This document shows, one piece after another, positions 49,564-62,111 of a stretch of 64,000 bases of DNA (within the stretch, counting starts at the first letter, position 1; each line of letters opens with the position of its first letter). Origin of the DNA: Sarcocystis neurona (lineage: Eukaryota > Apicomplexa > Conoidasida > Eucoccidiorida > Sarcocystidae); the NCBI GenBank assembly GCA_000727475.1, contig KL647289.1, positions 1,490,036 through 1,554,035 of the forward strand, written 5' to 3'. The notes under the pieces are model-generated. The model was not told where the DNA came from and searched no databases. It saw nothing but the letters and a program-made list of their open reading frames with translations. Both the position numbers and the translations under genes were made by a program.

Positions 49564-52500
49564 TCACCTGGTTGTCAGCGTGCTCACCAGCAGTGTCATC
49601 CACACTCTCTTCGAGGCTTCTGCAATATCCTTGCAGCTGCTGCTGCTGCTTCGCCGGCTGCTGCTGCCACGTTCACTGCTGCTGCCACCGCTGCTCCGAC
49701 GGCTGCTTGTGCCGCTTGGACTCATGCTGCCCGAGCGCCTGGAGCTGCCGCTGGTGCTGCTGCTAGCTCTACGCTTGCTGCTTCTGCTCTCACTGTCTGC
49801 GTCCTTATTGCTTGTGCTCCTGCGGCCTCTCCTCTGGGTGCTCTTGCACTGCTCTTTTCCGCTTTTGCTGCTGCATCCGCTGCTCACTTCACGTCGCTTC
49901 GCTCGCCCCTTCTTCCGCCTCCTTCTCCGCCAAAGGTAACGGGGAGACAGGCAGGACGGAGAAGATTCCTTCTCGAGCAGCCGTCGCAAGCGTCGTAGAA
50001 TTGTGGAAGGCGTACAGCTGGTGCTACTGCTGTTGCTTCTTCTGCTCCTGCTGAGATGTGTGCTTCTGCTGGTGCAACGGCAGCTACTGGTGCTGTGATA
50101 TGTGTTGTTACTCTTTACCGAACCACACCTGCTCTCAACCCGCAGGTCAGCAACCCCTCCAGCTTCTGCGTTCGCACCCGGGGTCCGACACAAATTCTTC
50201 GTGTCTCTTCTGCCGGCTCCTTCCCCTTCTTCTGGCTGCCACTGCTGCTGCAGTTGCTCTCGATCTTCCTTTTGTTGCCGCACGTACTTCGGCTTTGCCG
50301 TGTTGCTCCCTGTAGTGCTGGCGAGCAGTTGCTGCGGTCTGTTTCCACAGTCCGCCGTTGATGTTTTCCCCTTTGCAGGCTCTCTTGCAGCGCTCGCTGC
50401 TTCTGCTGGTGCGCTAGTAGCTGCGGCGTCGATTGGCGAGTCTCTTCCTCCCCTTTCCTTCCTGTCTTTACTATTGCTCAGTACCCTCCAAGCAGTTCCT
50501 ACGTTGTGCGCGTCCTTCCTTCCTCTTTCTGCTGCTTCCTTACCCTTTGACACAGATGCGGCCAAACCGCGGACCCCGTAGCTGCTGCAGGACAAGTGAG
50601 AAAAGTTCATTTCCGCCAGGGAGGTCTTTGACAGCCTTGATGCTGCTCCACGCTCACTGCCTCGTCTGCTGCTGGCGCTGGGCTGCCGCTGTCGCTTTCC
50701 ACTGCTGCTGCAGTTCCTGGGCTGGTGATGGCGTGATGCAGATGATTGCTCCGCATGTCTCCCCCGCTGCTGGGTCGTGGCTGGGCTGCCTGTCTCCCAC
50801 GTATCTAGCAGCAACCTCGCGCGCAGTCTCCGCAGCGTACGCTGGAGCTCCGCGTCGTCTGCAGTGTCTTCGTCGAACACTCTTTCTCTTCTAGTTTCCT
50901 CCTGTTCCCGCACGCTCCTGGCTTTCTTCGCCTTGTCTGTGCAGAGGCACTTACTCGAGGCAACGTCCTGCTGCTGCTCTCGCTTTCCGGACATCTCCTC
51001 CGCAGAGAGCACGCCCCGCGAATCCACGTGTCTCCCCCGCACAACAAGGTCAACACCCTCCACGACCTGCTGCTGTTGCCGTCCCCGCCGCTGTTCCTGC
51101 TGGAGGATGCGTCTAGGCGGCTGCTCGACGTTTGCATGCAGATGCCGCAGTCGTTGCAGAGCAGTTGCTGTTCTTCCTACTGTCTTCTTTTTGAGACTGT
51201 CTCCTTCCGCTGCCGCTTCTGAGGGTGCGTCTTTCTCTCTGCTGCGGCGCTGTTCCTCGCTGCTGCTATTATCGTTCGACTGCTGCTTGCTGGCCGTGTG
51301 TCTGCGACTCCCACTCCTTTTACAGTGGGATCTGCTACTGCTGCACATGTTGTCTCTTCCTCCTTTGGTCCCTCCTGACGAAGCGGACACCGCAGCGCCT
51401 TTTCCTCGGAATACCGGACGAGGCGCAGCTGCCTGGGCAACAGTGCTGACAGTGAGAGCGGAAGCAGCAGCAGCAATGCAGGGAGCAGAAGGGGCAGCAT
51501 TAAAATTTTTAACAGAACCAGCAGTGGAAGCGTATTTCCCGAGAGAGCCGCTTCGCTGTGAAGTCGCTGCTGCTGCCGCAGCCTCACACGTGCTGCTCCG
51601 TCTCTCGGCCGGCCGTGGCTGCTGCAGCACCATCCGGCTGCCTTTCAGAGATAAAGTACCGTGGAGCAAAGAGGAATTAACAGCCTTACCCGCTGGCGGA
51701 TCAATAGACCTCGCCCTCTGCTCTCGTTGTACTGCTGCCTGGACTGGAGCTGCAGTAGGAGTGGTCGCGGACGACGGGCAGGCAGAAGAAGCAGCACGTA
51801 GATGTACTCCGCCAGCAACAGCACCGGCAGCAGCAGCAGCAGCAATGGGCGCGCTGCCACCACTAGCATGAGGAGCGGCAGCAGCAGCACCGGCAGGTGC
51901 AAAGACGGGGGAAGCAATGGCTAAACGCAGATTGTCTTGCAGCGAAGGCCAGTGTTCATTTTGCTGACGGAGTGCCACTGTCACAGCATCAGAAGAGCTT
52001 GCGTACACGTGACTGAGGCTCTCTTTCGCTTTGGGTGCTGGGAAGAACGGCTCGCGGAAGGAAACACGAGCAAGGGAAGGCGCGTTGATGATAGAAGGAT
52101 TACCAGCGACAGCAGCGAAGGCGTGAAAACCCTGCACTTCAGCTGCTGCTGCTCTTCTGAACGAATGGTCTGCTGCTGCTCCGCTGCCTAGGACATCTGC
52201 TGCTGCTGTCGAGGCGAGAAACACGTCACGGCTGCTGTGTAAGTCATTTTCTGAATCAAAAAAACGCGGCACGCCTTCAGCGGTGGGTGCAGGAAGCACG
52301 GCACGGCATGAAGGATCGTTGGAAGCAGCAGCAGCGCTGCGCCGCGCAGCAGTGCGAGCGGCAGCTGCGGCAGAAACGGCGGCACCAGCAGGAACGGCAG
52401 CAGCAGCACCTGAAGAGGCAAGTGCGACTGCACCAGAAGCAGCCGGGGCGTCAGCCGGCGTAGCAGGCTTAGGGGCAGCAGCTGCCGGAGCCGCTACATA

Positions 52501-55500
52501 ATCAGCAGGGAGAGCAGAGCTAGCCGCACGGGCACAAATGGCACGAGAATTTCGAGTCAGCCCACCTTCATCTGCCCATGAAGCAGGGGGTGCAGGGGAC
52601 GATGAAATAGTATGTGGACGAGGTGGAGAAGGGTCCTCACGGATGGGAAGCTTGGCTCCTTCAACTGCCACTTTGACAATATTTCTTGCCTTCGAAGGGC
52701 TTCGTTTCTTCAGGTGTTGGTGGTTATTTCCGCCCTGTTTGCTTGTTTTGGTCTGCTGCACCGCCCGATCCCCGTGCCGTGACTGAGGGTGCCGCTGTTC
52801 ACGCGTGGGGTGCTCCTGGCTGGTGTGTGGCAGCTGATGCCGCTTGGTGTGCTGCTGCTGGCGTTGGATGAAATGCAGAGGCTTTCCCTGTGTTTGACGT
52901 TGCTGTTGGAGTCTCTGTTGCTGCAGCTGGAAACGCTGAACCCGCTGCTGCTGTTTCTTCTGCTGCAGCAGCAGCTGCTGCACCCAGTGGCGATGCAGCG
53001 GCACAATCTTCCGCGGAGACGTGCTAGCCGTGGGCGGCTGCAGGAGCAAATGTTTCCCCTTCCCTTCTGCCTCCTCAGTAGCAGCAGCAGCCCGTGTCTT
53101 CGTTACACGCCGCAACAGGCCCAATGCTTGGTGTGCAGCTGCACCCTTCTCTGCTGCTTCGCATATTAGCCGACTTCTGTCACTACCTAGAACAGCACGC
53201 CCAGCAGCAACACGACCACTCTGACTACGAAAAGCAACAACAGCAGTGCAAAACGTTTCTGGATCAGCCGCAGTGGCGCTACAACGGATCCCAGCAGAGT
53301 CAGCGGCAGTACCCGCAGCGGCACTGCTTTCCTCTGCTGCTGTTGCTGCTGCGGCTGGAAGGCAGCTAGGTTCTTCGTCGCCATCTGCTGCCTGTGCCTC
53401 TCCTGCAGTGCAGGTGCAGCTCCCTCTGCGCTCGTGACTGCTACAGGGAGGCTCTAGAGCGCACGCAGCTTCTGTTACTCTTGCCTTTGCAACTGCTGCT
53501 GCTGCTCCTCGCTCACCATCTGTCCTTTTGCTTTCACTTTGTGTGCCGCGGCCTCCCGAAGAAGAAGAGGAGAGTCTCGGTGAATTCAGCACCCTTCGTC
53601 GTGCGTCAACCCACTCACTGGACAATATCGAATCGTAGCCAACCGTTGTCTGTCCTTCACTTTGCTGCTGCAGTAAACGCAGCGGCAGCCGTGCTCGCTG
53701 CTCCTGGTGTGAGTCTTGCTGTTGCTGCGCGTGCGGTTGTTGCGCGGAGCTCAGGGGTTGCAACGGTAGCTGCTGCTGCTGCAATAGCTGCGGGAGGTGC
53801 TCTTCATCGAAGGCGGCAGAAGCAGAGAGTTCACCCATGCAGCAGCTGGTCGAACTCTCCCACAACACGGCAGCTTCAGGGAAAGGGTAGCGAATCTGTT
53901 TCTGTTGCAGCGTGTCACTGCTGCTGCTGCTGCAGACAGCACAGCAGAAAAAAACACGGGGCACTAGCGGAGTGCAGCCGGCGCAGCGAGTCACGCGGGC
54001 AGCAGCTCGAGCGAGAACAGCGCCAGCACACCTGCGGGGGGGGCACAGACGCCCCCACGAGCAGCAAGAACAGCAACAGCATCGCGGAGAGCAGTCAACA
54101 GATGGAGGTACACGTAAGCAGGCACAGCGACAGCACCACATGGAGCAGCACTCGTAGCATATTACCAAACAAAGCAGCAACAGCACTGCGGAGCACAACA
54201 GCGTCGCATATGTTAAAACCATGGTCAGCAGCACTGCCCTGGGCCACAGCTACTCCAGGTAAGCGCACAGACACCGTCAAAAAAGAGTTGCACGGGACGG
54301 CCACTACACATAGACACGCAGTCGCCTGCATACCTTCACACACACAGATGAATTATATATCCCTACGTGGAATGCGATGTACGGACAGTTGTAGGAGCAA
54401 GGCCACCCCGTTCCATCCCCACACGGAGAGACGTACAGTTGAAAATGGATGTCTCTACCTGTCTACATATAATTTACCTCTATAACTCTCCTCACACAGA
54501 TAGAAGGCCTACCGATAGTAGTAGAGGAAATATGCCCCGCCAGGCGTCTACAGGTCTGTGCATCGCATGCGGTGCACACGTGCGCACGTCGCGCGACGTC
54601 CAGAAACGGAGCGGACGTCCGAGTCAGAGGGGGTCCACACTTGAGGCACCAGGTGTCTTAACACACGATACGTCAGCCACATATGTGTACACACGGGTAT
54701 GTAAATATATATATATAGGTGTACACACAGGTGTATACATATATATATATAGGTGTAGACGCAGTGGTTAGAATCAGTGACAATTAATAGGCAGGCACAT
54801 TATTCGTACGGGAGACAGCATAATGCGGTGCCAGCTCGCCAGCAGCAGCAGCAACAGCAAACGGAGCGCAAGATAAATGTAAATATCAGAAGAGCAGGTG
54901 GTGCACCGGTTCCATCATTGCGTATGCAGCGCAGGAATTATAAGCCTGACTAGAAAAGCTTCTTGTTCGCACGCGCAGTGTCTCTCGCTCTCCTTGTTTT
55001 TTTTCTGGACTCACATTCTGTATCTCTAATCATCTACTTGTGGAGTGACGCCGAGTTGCCACAAGGGACTATCACTCACCGGTTTGAAGCTGGGGCTGTT
55101 GCTGCATTCGCTGGTGCTGTTGTCGTAGATCCTCCCGACAGCTGTGAAGGACTGCCTGCAGCCTCCTTTGCAGGGCTGCTGTTGCCGCTGTGTGCGTGCG
55201 TAGACGTCTCTTCAGGTTCTTCTGTGGCTCTCCCTACAGCCTCAACATCGTCGTCCTCCTGCCACAGCAAATACGGAAAGGAAAGCCCACTGCTTTCGTC
55301 TTGTGAATAGGTAGTGACGTCAACGTTTCCAGGGAGGGTAGCGGGGGAGACGACACAAGTAGCAGCAGTGGAAGTGACGGCAGCAGCGCGAGCCGGCGCA
55401 CCAAAGTCGTAGGAGACCTGCTGCTCACGCTCTCGTCTTTGAATCCCTACTCCTGCTGATGTGTTTTCTGCCGTTGTTGCGCTACCTCGTGCTGCTGCTG

Positions 55501-56926
55501 TCGTGTGATCTGCTGCTGCTGCTCTAGACTCTGCTCCACCAGCGCCTGTTGCTGCACCGCGCGCTACCTTCTCAACGAATGTGGAATTCGGCAAATGATG
55601 ACCTTGAGCTGGGGAGGTGGAAGGTGCAAAGCCTACACCGTTTCCTTCTGGCTTTAACAATTCCTTGGGGAAGCTGAAACTACGGCTGTTGTTGCTGCCG
55701 CTGGGGCCGCCAGACGTCGCCGGGCACGCAGTGGCATCCGAAGCACTAATTTGTCCCCCCTCCTCTTCACTTGGAGCATCGGATGTAGTGGATACCCAGT
55801 GGCAGCTATTCCACCCTTCAAAACCTGCTGCGGCTGCTTCATCTCTCTGTCTTTGTTGCTCCTCCAGGACTAACAGTCGCTGTTGTAGTTCTTGCTGCTT
55901 CTGCAGCAACTTCACCTGTCGCCACTGCTGTTGCTTCTCTCGGGCCGCTGAAACTGCGCTTTCTTGACCGGGAAGGTTTGCCAGCAGCGGATCAGCCAGC
56001 AGCAGCTGCGCCGTCGCAGCGGTCTTCAACTTTGCTGCCAGGGCTGTAGAGACTGTCTTCGCTCTTTCTGGGTGCGCAGGTGATGTCACCGTCGCAGCAA
56101 GGCGTGCTGCCAGTGTTTCCGCTTTGACTGAATGCGCTGATGCCGCGCCAACAACTGAAGGCGTCCCTGCTGCTGCAGCCGGTAGCGCTGCTGCTTCCTC
56201 CTCCGACGCGTGCTCGGCTGCTGCGAGCGCTGTTGTTTCTAAGAGACGGATTGTATTTCCTGGTTGAAGTTCTCGCACATTGCGCGATGTGGCGCATGGT
56301 CCTGCTGTCCCTGCTGCTGCGTCGTTTTCCCCTGCGACTCCTGTCGCCTCCCCTACTGCTTCTGTTGGTGCGTTCCCTGCAGCACTTGCTGTTGCATGTG
56401 CTTCAGCTGGTTCTGCGAGTCGGAAGTGGTGTTGTGGCTGACGGGGAAGAAGTGCAGTAGCTAAGCGCTCGTGAAGACCAGACAAAAGAACAGGGGGAGA
56501 AGGAGCAACGGCAGTTGCAGGCAAAGCACGAGCGTGACCGACAGGAGAATTGGTGGGGACAGCCCCACCAGTGAGAGAGGCAGCAGCAGCAGCAGTGGTT
56601 GCTGAAGAAGTCGTCCTCTGAGTAGCAGTACCGACAGCAGGAAGACCACAGCAAGAGAGAGACGGAAGAGGAGCAGCAGCCGCCCCCACAGCAGAAGAGG
56701 AAGAGGAAGACCACGGAGAAGGTGCCAGCATTGCTCTCGCAGCACCAAAAAGGTTACGTCCCAAGAAGAGAACATCAGCAGCAATATTGCCGAGGAGAGG
56801 GCAAAAGCGGCAGCAGCAGCACAAGCGCTGGCGGCACCGGACAGGCGTGAAGTGACACGTGCAGCGGTAAGAAGTAGTAGAGTGTACCGTTGTTGCGGGG
56901 AACAGGCGAAGCGGCAGCCGAAACAA
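49564..56926 (-). CDS. giant Ala/Ser/Gln-rich protein, two exons seen
   Basis: Not recognised. The exon ending at 55080 has a perfect donor (AACCG|GTGAGT). The next starts at about 53929 after CTGTGCTGTCTGCAG. Both sides are phase 2 and form an Arg codon. The first exon is open from 56926, but the credible start is Met at 56731 (MLAPSPWSSSSSSAVG) or an upstream exon. It is Ala/Thr/Ser-rich with one Gln/Leu coiled coil (REKQQQWRQVKLLQKQQELQ). The second exon, about 1,455 codons, has Gln runs, Ala runs, Ser/Arg blocks and a helical stretch (DDAELQRTLRRLRARLLLDT), and ends very Ser/Arg-rich. Its frame stops at TGA 49564-49566, but donors CTG|GTGAGC and CCAG|GTGAAG lie just before the stop. No signal peptide is trusted; the Cys/Leu-rich frame above 53929 is intron. 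Confidence 0.58.
53930..55079 (-). other. intron inside the giant Ala/Ser/Gln-rich gene
   Basis: Bounded by the GTGAGT donor at 55079 and the CTGTCTGCAG acceptor at 53930. It contains TA-type alternating repeats (about 54700-54755), a CAGCAGCAG cluster at about 54841 and no exon that I would add. The apparent Cys-rich coding from 54234 down to 53930 is read-through of the pyrimidine-rich 3' part. Confidence 0.5.
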
Positions 56927-58480
56927 GCAGCTGCAGAACCTGCTGTGGAACCGCAGCTGCCAAGAATAAAGGTAACAGCCGCAGCAAGAAGCAGCTGCCG
57001 GTCAGAAACAACCGCAGCAGTCCCCGCGCAAGACCAAATGGAGTGGGTGTGCAGCCGCCGCAGGAGCGGCAGGTGGTACAGGCGCCAGCTCCATGGAAGC
57101 ACTAAGGTAGGTGGCGCGGAAGGGGAGAGCTGAGGTTCTTAGGAGAATAAGTTTTGGTGGGAGGACAGTGGTGAGGTCAGACGGGAGCGAGAAGAGGAGC
57201 GACGAGAAAATGGCGACGGATAAAGCTCAGAGGGTGTGGACGTGGCGACTCAGGCGGCAGCAGGGTTGCTCTACCGTTCCTTTGGCAGTCTACACATTGC
57301 TCTGCGCCTCGCAGATTTGGTCGTGGAGAGCCCACGGAAAGAGGCGGACAGATAAAAGTCAAAGTGTAGTAAAACAAGGAAAAACACAGTGCAAACGAAA
57401 CAAGGAAGTAGGACGAGTGGGAAAAGCAACAGACACGAGGTGCAATGTAAAGACAGCAAGAACACCTGTAGAAAGGATTGCAAACTTTGCTTTTCGGACG
57501 CACGATGAGGCTGTGCGTTCATTATGCGTTCTACAATCACGTATGAGGAAATCGCGCAGGAAGAGAACTCGCCCGGACAACGGAAGCGGGAGGAGAAGGT
57601 GAAAGTGAACCAGAAAAAGCGAGAGTGTAGTTGCGAGAAGCGCTGTCGATCGTACGGGACAGCGCAGTCCGCCTGGGAGAAAGCTGAAGAGGAAAGAGGA
57701 AAAACTCGTCGGATGTGCACACACGAAAAGAGAACGGCATGCAGCGTGTAAGGTGTTAAAATGAGTAGCTGCCCACCCAGGAGGAAAGCTGGGGAAGAAA
57801 GAAGACGGAAAGGGGAAAAAGGCAGAAACAAAACTTTCTCTTCTTGTGGAGATGTGCGCATCATCCTTGCACGTTCAGGCCGCAGACACGTCCAAGAGCT
57901 GCACAGCTGGTGCACGGTGCAGTCACGTGCGGTGGTGTGCACGCAGGTCCTGCTGTATATGTAAATATGGTGGCATCGGTCTGACGTCGGTATGTAAGGT
58001 GACGGGAAATAAATCAAATAGAAAGAAGACTCGACTTCCAAAAGGGGACACTATTTCAATATATAAGCATGCAACAATTCTGACTAGAAGCAAACGCCAT
58101 TATCAAGCGGCCCCGCGAGCAAAGAACTTGTCCATGCAGAAAATAGAGGGGGGAGCTGGGGGGGACGGGCTACAAGGAGGGATATGGACTTGTAGATGAA
58201 AATCATGCCCGTACGTGTGTGCACCGGTCGGAAAGGCAAGTACACCATATATATGTATATATATATGTAAGTCTATTCATATCGAGATGCTGCGGACGTG
58301 TGTGTACATTCTGTGTACAAAATGTAGATTCATACGTATATTCATACGAATATGTATACGGATATGTAGATGTATACGTACGCTATTGTAGCCGTGGGCG
58401 GACGCCTTCCAGGTTTCATCTAAGGGGAAGACAGGTGTACACTGTCTTCCTGCACAACTGCGTATATATCAACGTACACT
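56927..58480. other. spacer, partly purine-rich
   Basis: Plus-strand sequence from about 57110 to 57240 and from 57540 to 57840 is strongly G/A-biased (for example GGAAAGGGGAAAAAGGCAG), giving Lys/Arg/Glu-rich or Ser/Phe/Leu-rich frames of 150-256 codons that I reject as genes. A missing 5' exon of the giant gene may lie here. TATATA/GTAT-type runs start at about 58245. Confidence 0.4.
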
Positions 58481-58494
58481 GTAAAAATACATTT

Positions 58495-58815
58495 GGGCGA
58501 ATCCACCAGGTGGCCGAGCACCCTGCACTGTTGTACAATTACTTATACGCACGCATGTATCTACCACTCTACCCCTCAACCTAAATACAAGCAAAAGACA
58601 TTTGAGCGTATCCGCCAGGTGGCAGAGTACTCTGCATTGTTGTACATTTACTTAAACGCACGCATATATCAACGAATCTATCTCTCTGCCTACACATGGG
58701 GGAAAGACATTTTTTTTGGGCGTACCCGCCAGGTGGAAGAGCGCTCTGCATTGTTGTACATTTACTCACACGCACGCACATATCTACCAGTCTATCTATC
58801 TGCCTCCTTATTAAT
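58495..58815. repeat. three imperfect tandem copies of a 109-114-bp unit
   Basis: Copies begin at about 58495, 58604 and 58718. Each contains the core CGCCAGGTGG (or CACCAGGTGG), then AG(C/T)RC-type bases, CTGCA(C/T)TGTTGTACA and ACGCACGCA. The third copy carries a TTTTTTTT insertion before it. Plus-strand translation of all copies keeps the string ALLY(N/I)Y, but copies lie in different frames, so protein coding is unlikely. Confidence 0.8.
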
Positions 58816-59030
58816 GTGTTCTTCTACCATCTACTGAATTCCATACACCTTTAGACGGAGACATGTATGTATATACGCATGCGTACCTGTGCAAATATGC
58901 ATACGATGCTTGTGTGTCGCAGTTGCAAAGTTCACCCTATCACACTTCAAAAATGAGGTATGTGGTACTCAATTTCTTCACAATCAAAAGCTTGAATGTG
59001 TGTCCAAACGCTTGCGTGAACCGTTCCACA

Positions 59031-59046
59031 GTACTGTGCACAGTAC
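59031..59046. repeat. 16-bp perfect palindrome
   Basis: GTACTGTGCACAGTAC reads the same on both strands. It may be a dimeric binding site or chance. Confidence 0.7.
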
Positions 59047-59344
59047 GGTGCACTGGTTTTTATAAGTACACTTGACGTTGGAAACTTAGCGCCAGAAGCG
59101 TGGTGTGCTGAGTAGGACACCTGCAACATAAATGAATGCATCTGACTGTAAATAAACCACTTGCCACACCACAACTGGTAGGCTGTGTTCCAGAAGTCAG
59201 GTCGTGAAGAGTATTTGGGCAAGGACTCAGGTACGTGCGTGCCTACTTTTGTGTCGCCCTGAACTTTCACAACTGATATACTGGTACGATGGCTTGGGGA
59301 TATACGAACAACAGGTGTGCCTGTCCACGTGCGGGCGGGTATTG

Positions 59345-59375
59345 ATGACTCAGTCGTGCGTGGCGACTGAGTCAT
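59345..59375. repeat. perfect 12-bp inverted repeat with 7-base loop
   Basis: ATGACTCAGTCG, loop TGCGTGG, CGACTGAGTCAT. Each arm contains TGACTCA. No T-run follows and no gene end is close, so a terminator role is not supported. Confidence 0.85.
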
Positions 59376-59991
59376 AATTCAGTAAAGGACTTCGATGTAA
59401 AAACGGAGCCACCAACTGGTTCACGTGTCCACGTATGTACGTGTATGGCCATCCCGCCAACGTGCTAGTACCTGACTGAAAAACGCCTTCTTTGTATACG
59501 TGCACGACAGGTCCGTGGGGCAAAAGCAACTTTTGTATAGATAACAGTTAAATTCAAGTATTGGTAGGCCCACCATGTGAAAAACGAAGAGAAAGCGCAC
59601 TGCTGTGAAGATGTTACTGTAAGCGAACTCAACAGCCTACGGGGACGGAACGCGAAGTGTACGTACAGGGTGATGGTGAACGACCTCGACGTACATGTGG
59701 CTTCCTTTTATGCTAAAAAGTGGGGGCCACGCAGTAGTTTGTCCACACGGCAATATAGGCACGTGCGTAGCCGAAAAGAGCACGTGGTAATTCACGTGTT
59801 CACGCCTGTGCATGTTAGGAGCGCAACGTAAGCGTCTACAGAACTGCGCACCGAGCATTGACAGACATGTAGCTCAAGGGCCGGAACTTGCTCTGTAGAG
59901 ATGAGGCACATAACACTTTGGGCAAAGCGCGTTACCTTTTCTGCGTTGACTGAAAAAGACGACGAAACGGCGTGAGAGTCTTGCGTACAGC

Positions 59992-60243
59992 ATGTGGCCC
60001 TGTTTGCACGGAGCAGCGCAGCTGTACACCTGGTTATATAACTACCTTAATATCACTCATAAAATTGCCAGCACAGGTGACGTGGCAGCATACACGGTTG
60101 CTTGGATGTCTGCAGTCCTGGAATACAAAGTATTAGCTATTTGGGATCTCTCTTTTTATTGCTGGTATGCCCACTGGTGCATGCTCTCTTTCGTTCACAA
60201 ACATACTCAAAGATATTCGCTATGGCACATGAACAACGGGTGA
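59992..60243 (+). CDS. candidate small Trp/Tyr-rich protein
   Basis: A complete ATG-to-TGA frame of 83 codons (MWPCLHGAAQLYTWLYNYLN) with a hydrophobic middle (AAYTVAWMSAVLEYKVLAIW) that could span a membrane. No family is recognised and no splice sites are needed. A single unspliced frame of this size can arise by chance, so confidence is low. Confidence 0.22.
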   Translation: MWPCLHGAAQLYTWLYNYLNITHKIASTGDVAAYTVAWMSAVLEYKVLAIWDLSFYCWYAHWCMLSFVHKHTQRYSLWHMNNG

Positions 60244-61010
60244 ACACAGCCATGCCTGTTTTTGCGTAGACGCCCCCACGCTGTAGGGCTTCTACGAAGT
60301 CGGGATCTCATGTGTCCCAGTTAACGGCCATTGCGCTCTTTGTCGGAAACTAGACAGTCTACTCGGTGCAAGCCTAACACAATCCCTTGTATTCGGGAGT
60401 ATATACGTATCTGGAGAAGCCAGTCAGACACCCCAACAACTCTTTCAACAGCGCATACACGCATGTGCGTAGTCGAGTGTGATCGTAAGCAAACGTAGCT
60501 GACTACCTCCATTGAAAGCACACTGCGACATCAGCACGCTATTACGCACCTATGGTATGTACGAGGGGCGTACGTGGACAACTTTGAAATTATAGTGAAA
60601 CGACGTGCCACTCGCCAGTAGAGCCGGTTCCGTGAAGCATACCGCCCGTTCGCGAAAACTAGCCGCGCTTTTTCGCCAGCACGGGAGTAATACGAGAGCC
60701 GACATTCCAGCAACCATCGACCTTTCTGTCTCTCTTTTTTGAGGCCGACGTGCTCTTCTGGCCTTGTCTTGCGTGAGTCACGAAAACATGAAGAAAACAC
60801 ACTGAGAACAGATCGCACATTCCCACGCTCACTACTATTGTGGATGCTGCACCTGCCCACGATACAGATCAGGGGGTCATAAGCATGTAACCATCACATC
60901 AGGTGCTTATCCATTGATCTTTCTGCAGAGCCTATTCCTCTCAAATTTTCTACTGAAGTTTCTCACGTGCGCCGACTGCTACAGGACGTTGAGTAGGCTC
61001 AACCTGATCT

Positions 61011-61290
61011 CTACCACTGGAGGATGCAGATGATAACATGTATCGAGCACGTGCACGGTAACAGGTATAGTTCAGCACCCGCTCTGCTATATACGTAATC
61101 CGGAAGACCTATTTTCGAGTAGTGAAACTGCCGACGTGCCCCTTTCACATCGACAATTTTCCACTTCGTTTTCACTGGTGAGAACGTATGCGAAGTATCC
61201 CTATAAAGGTAAACAGGTGAAAATACGAAACTCTCCACGGCTGAGCGTAGCGACGCCCATTTCGGCGGTGTCGCAAGTGTTATTGCAAAG
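61011..61290 (-). CDS. candidate exon, unknown protein
   Basis: After acceptor CATCTTTGCAG at 61291-61293 the frame reads FAITLATPPKWASLRSAVES and VKTKWKIVDVKGARRQFHYS. It either ends at a AATAG|GTCTTC donor (exon end 61108) or runs to a stop at 61011. It has a natural basic/hydrophobic mix but no known motif. A plus-strand frame overlaps it. Confidence 0.27.
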
Positions 61291-62111
61291 CTGCAAAGAT
61301 GCGGCAGACGGCGCGTGCAGTCATCCACAATATAAATCATTTTCTTGTCGAGAGATGGATTGTGGATGCAAGGCCAGAAGACCACGGCAGTTTGCGCCTA
61401 CACATTCGAAATGGAAGGCTAAAATGTGAGCTCTTCCAGAGCGCTAGAACAGGAAAACTATGCCGTACGAGGGGCGCAACCCAAAAGGCATCATGCGAGA
61501 GAATGGATGCTTCCGCGTTGTAGTACCTTGATGTGTTGGAAACGCTTCAACCACCCAGCAGGGACGGACGATGACAACGCTCGAGAGAGGGAACGAGAAA
61601 CTGACTGCCACATACACGCAGGAGAGCACACACTGCAGCCGCAAAGGCGATACAGTTAATAGGTAAACAGTAACAACCTGCAAATGAGCTGAACTCTCAA
61701 CGTCCACCCCCCTAAAATCGATGATGACAACGTTCTTCGCGTCTTTATTGTCTCCAGCATACCACGTGCTTTACAGAGGGTGAAGAAGTCAAGAACAATA
61801 TTGTTCACACAAAAATAAAATGCACACCAGTATACGTGTACACAGTTCCGCCTATTTACGCATGTCTACACGCGTTTGAAAACAGAGTTGGACGGACGGT
61901 CGCCTTCTTGTTGACGAAGATCTGCCACTGGTACACCGTGGTGAATCAAGACTTTAGGCGCGCACCTGCATACGTCACCGCACAAGTGTGGCGCGAGTCA
62001 CCACCACTTGGCACATTACATCGCAGCCCGAAAACGTGTCCCAGTTGGTTCCACGGATCTACGGGCAGATGTACCCTAAGTGTGTGTAAGCTCACGTCAG
62101 CGCTAAAGCCC

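Noticed and set aside
50777..51871. 364-codon plus-strand open frame, with others at 53394-54485 and 42347-45412
   Set aside because: These are antisense shadows of Gln/Ala/Ser-rich minus-strand exons: CAG runs read as Leu, Cys or Ala runs on the other strand.
53930..54234. Cys- and Leu-rich N-terminus resembling a signal or membrane protein
   Set aside because: It is the pyrimidine-rich 3' end of an intron read in frame; a strong acceptor follows at 53930.
57271..58041. 256-codon minus frame rich in Phe, Leu, Ser and Cys
   Set aside because: It is a translation of purine/pyrimidine-skewed spacer, with no splice context, no motif and rival frames.
59345..59375. Bacterial-type intrinsic terminator
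   Set aside because: The stem is perfect but no T-run follows and the organism is eukaryotic.
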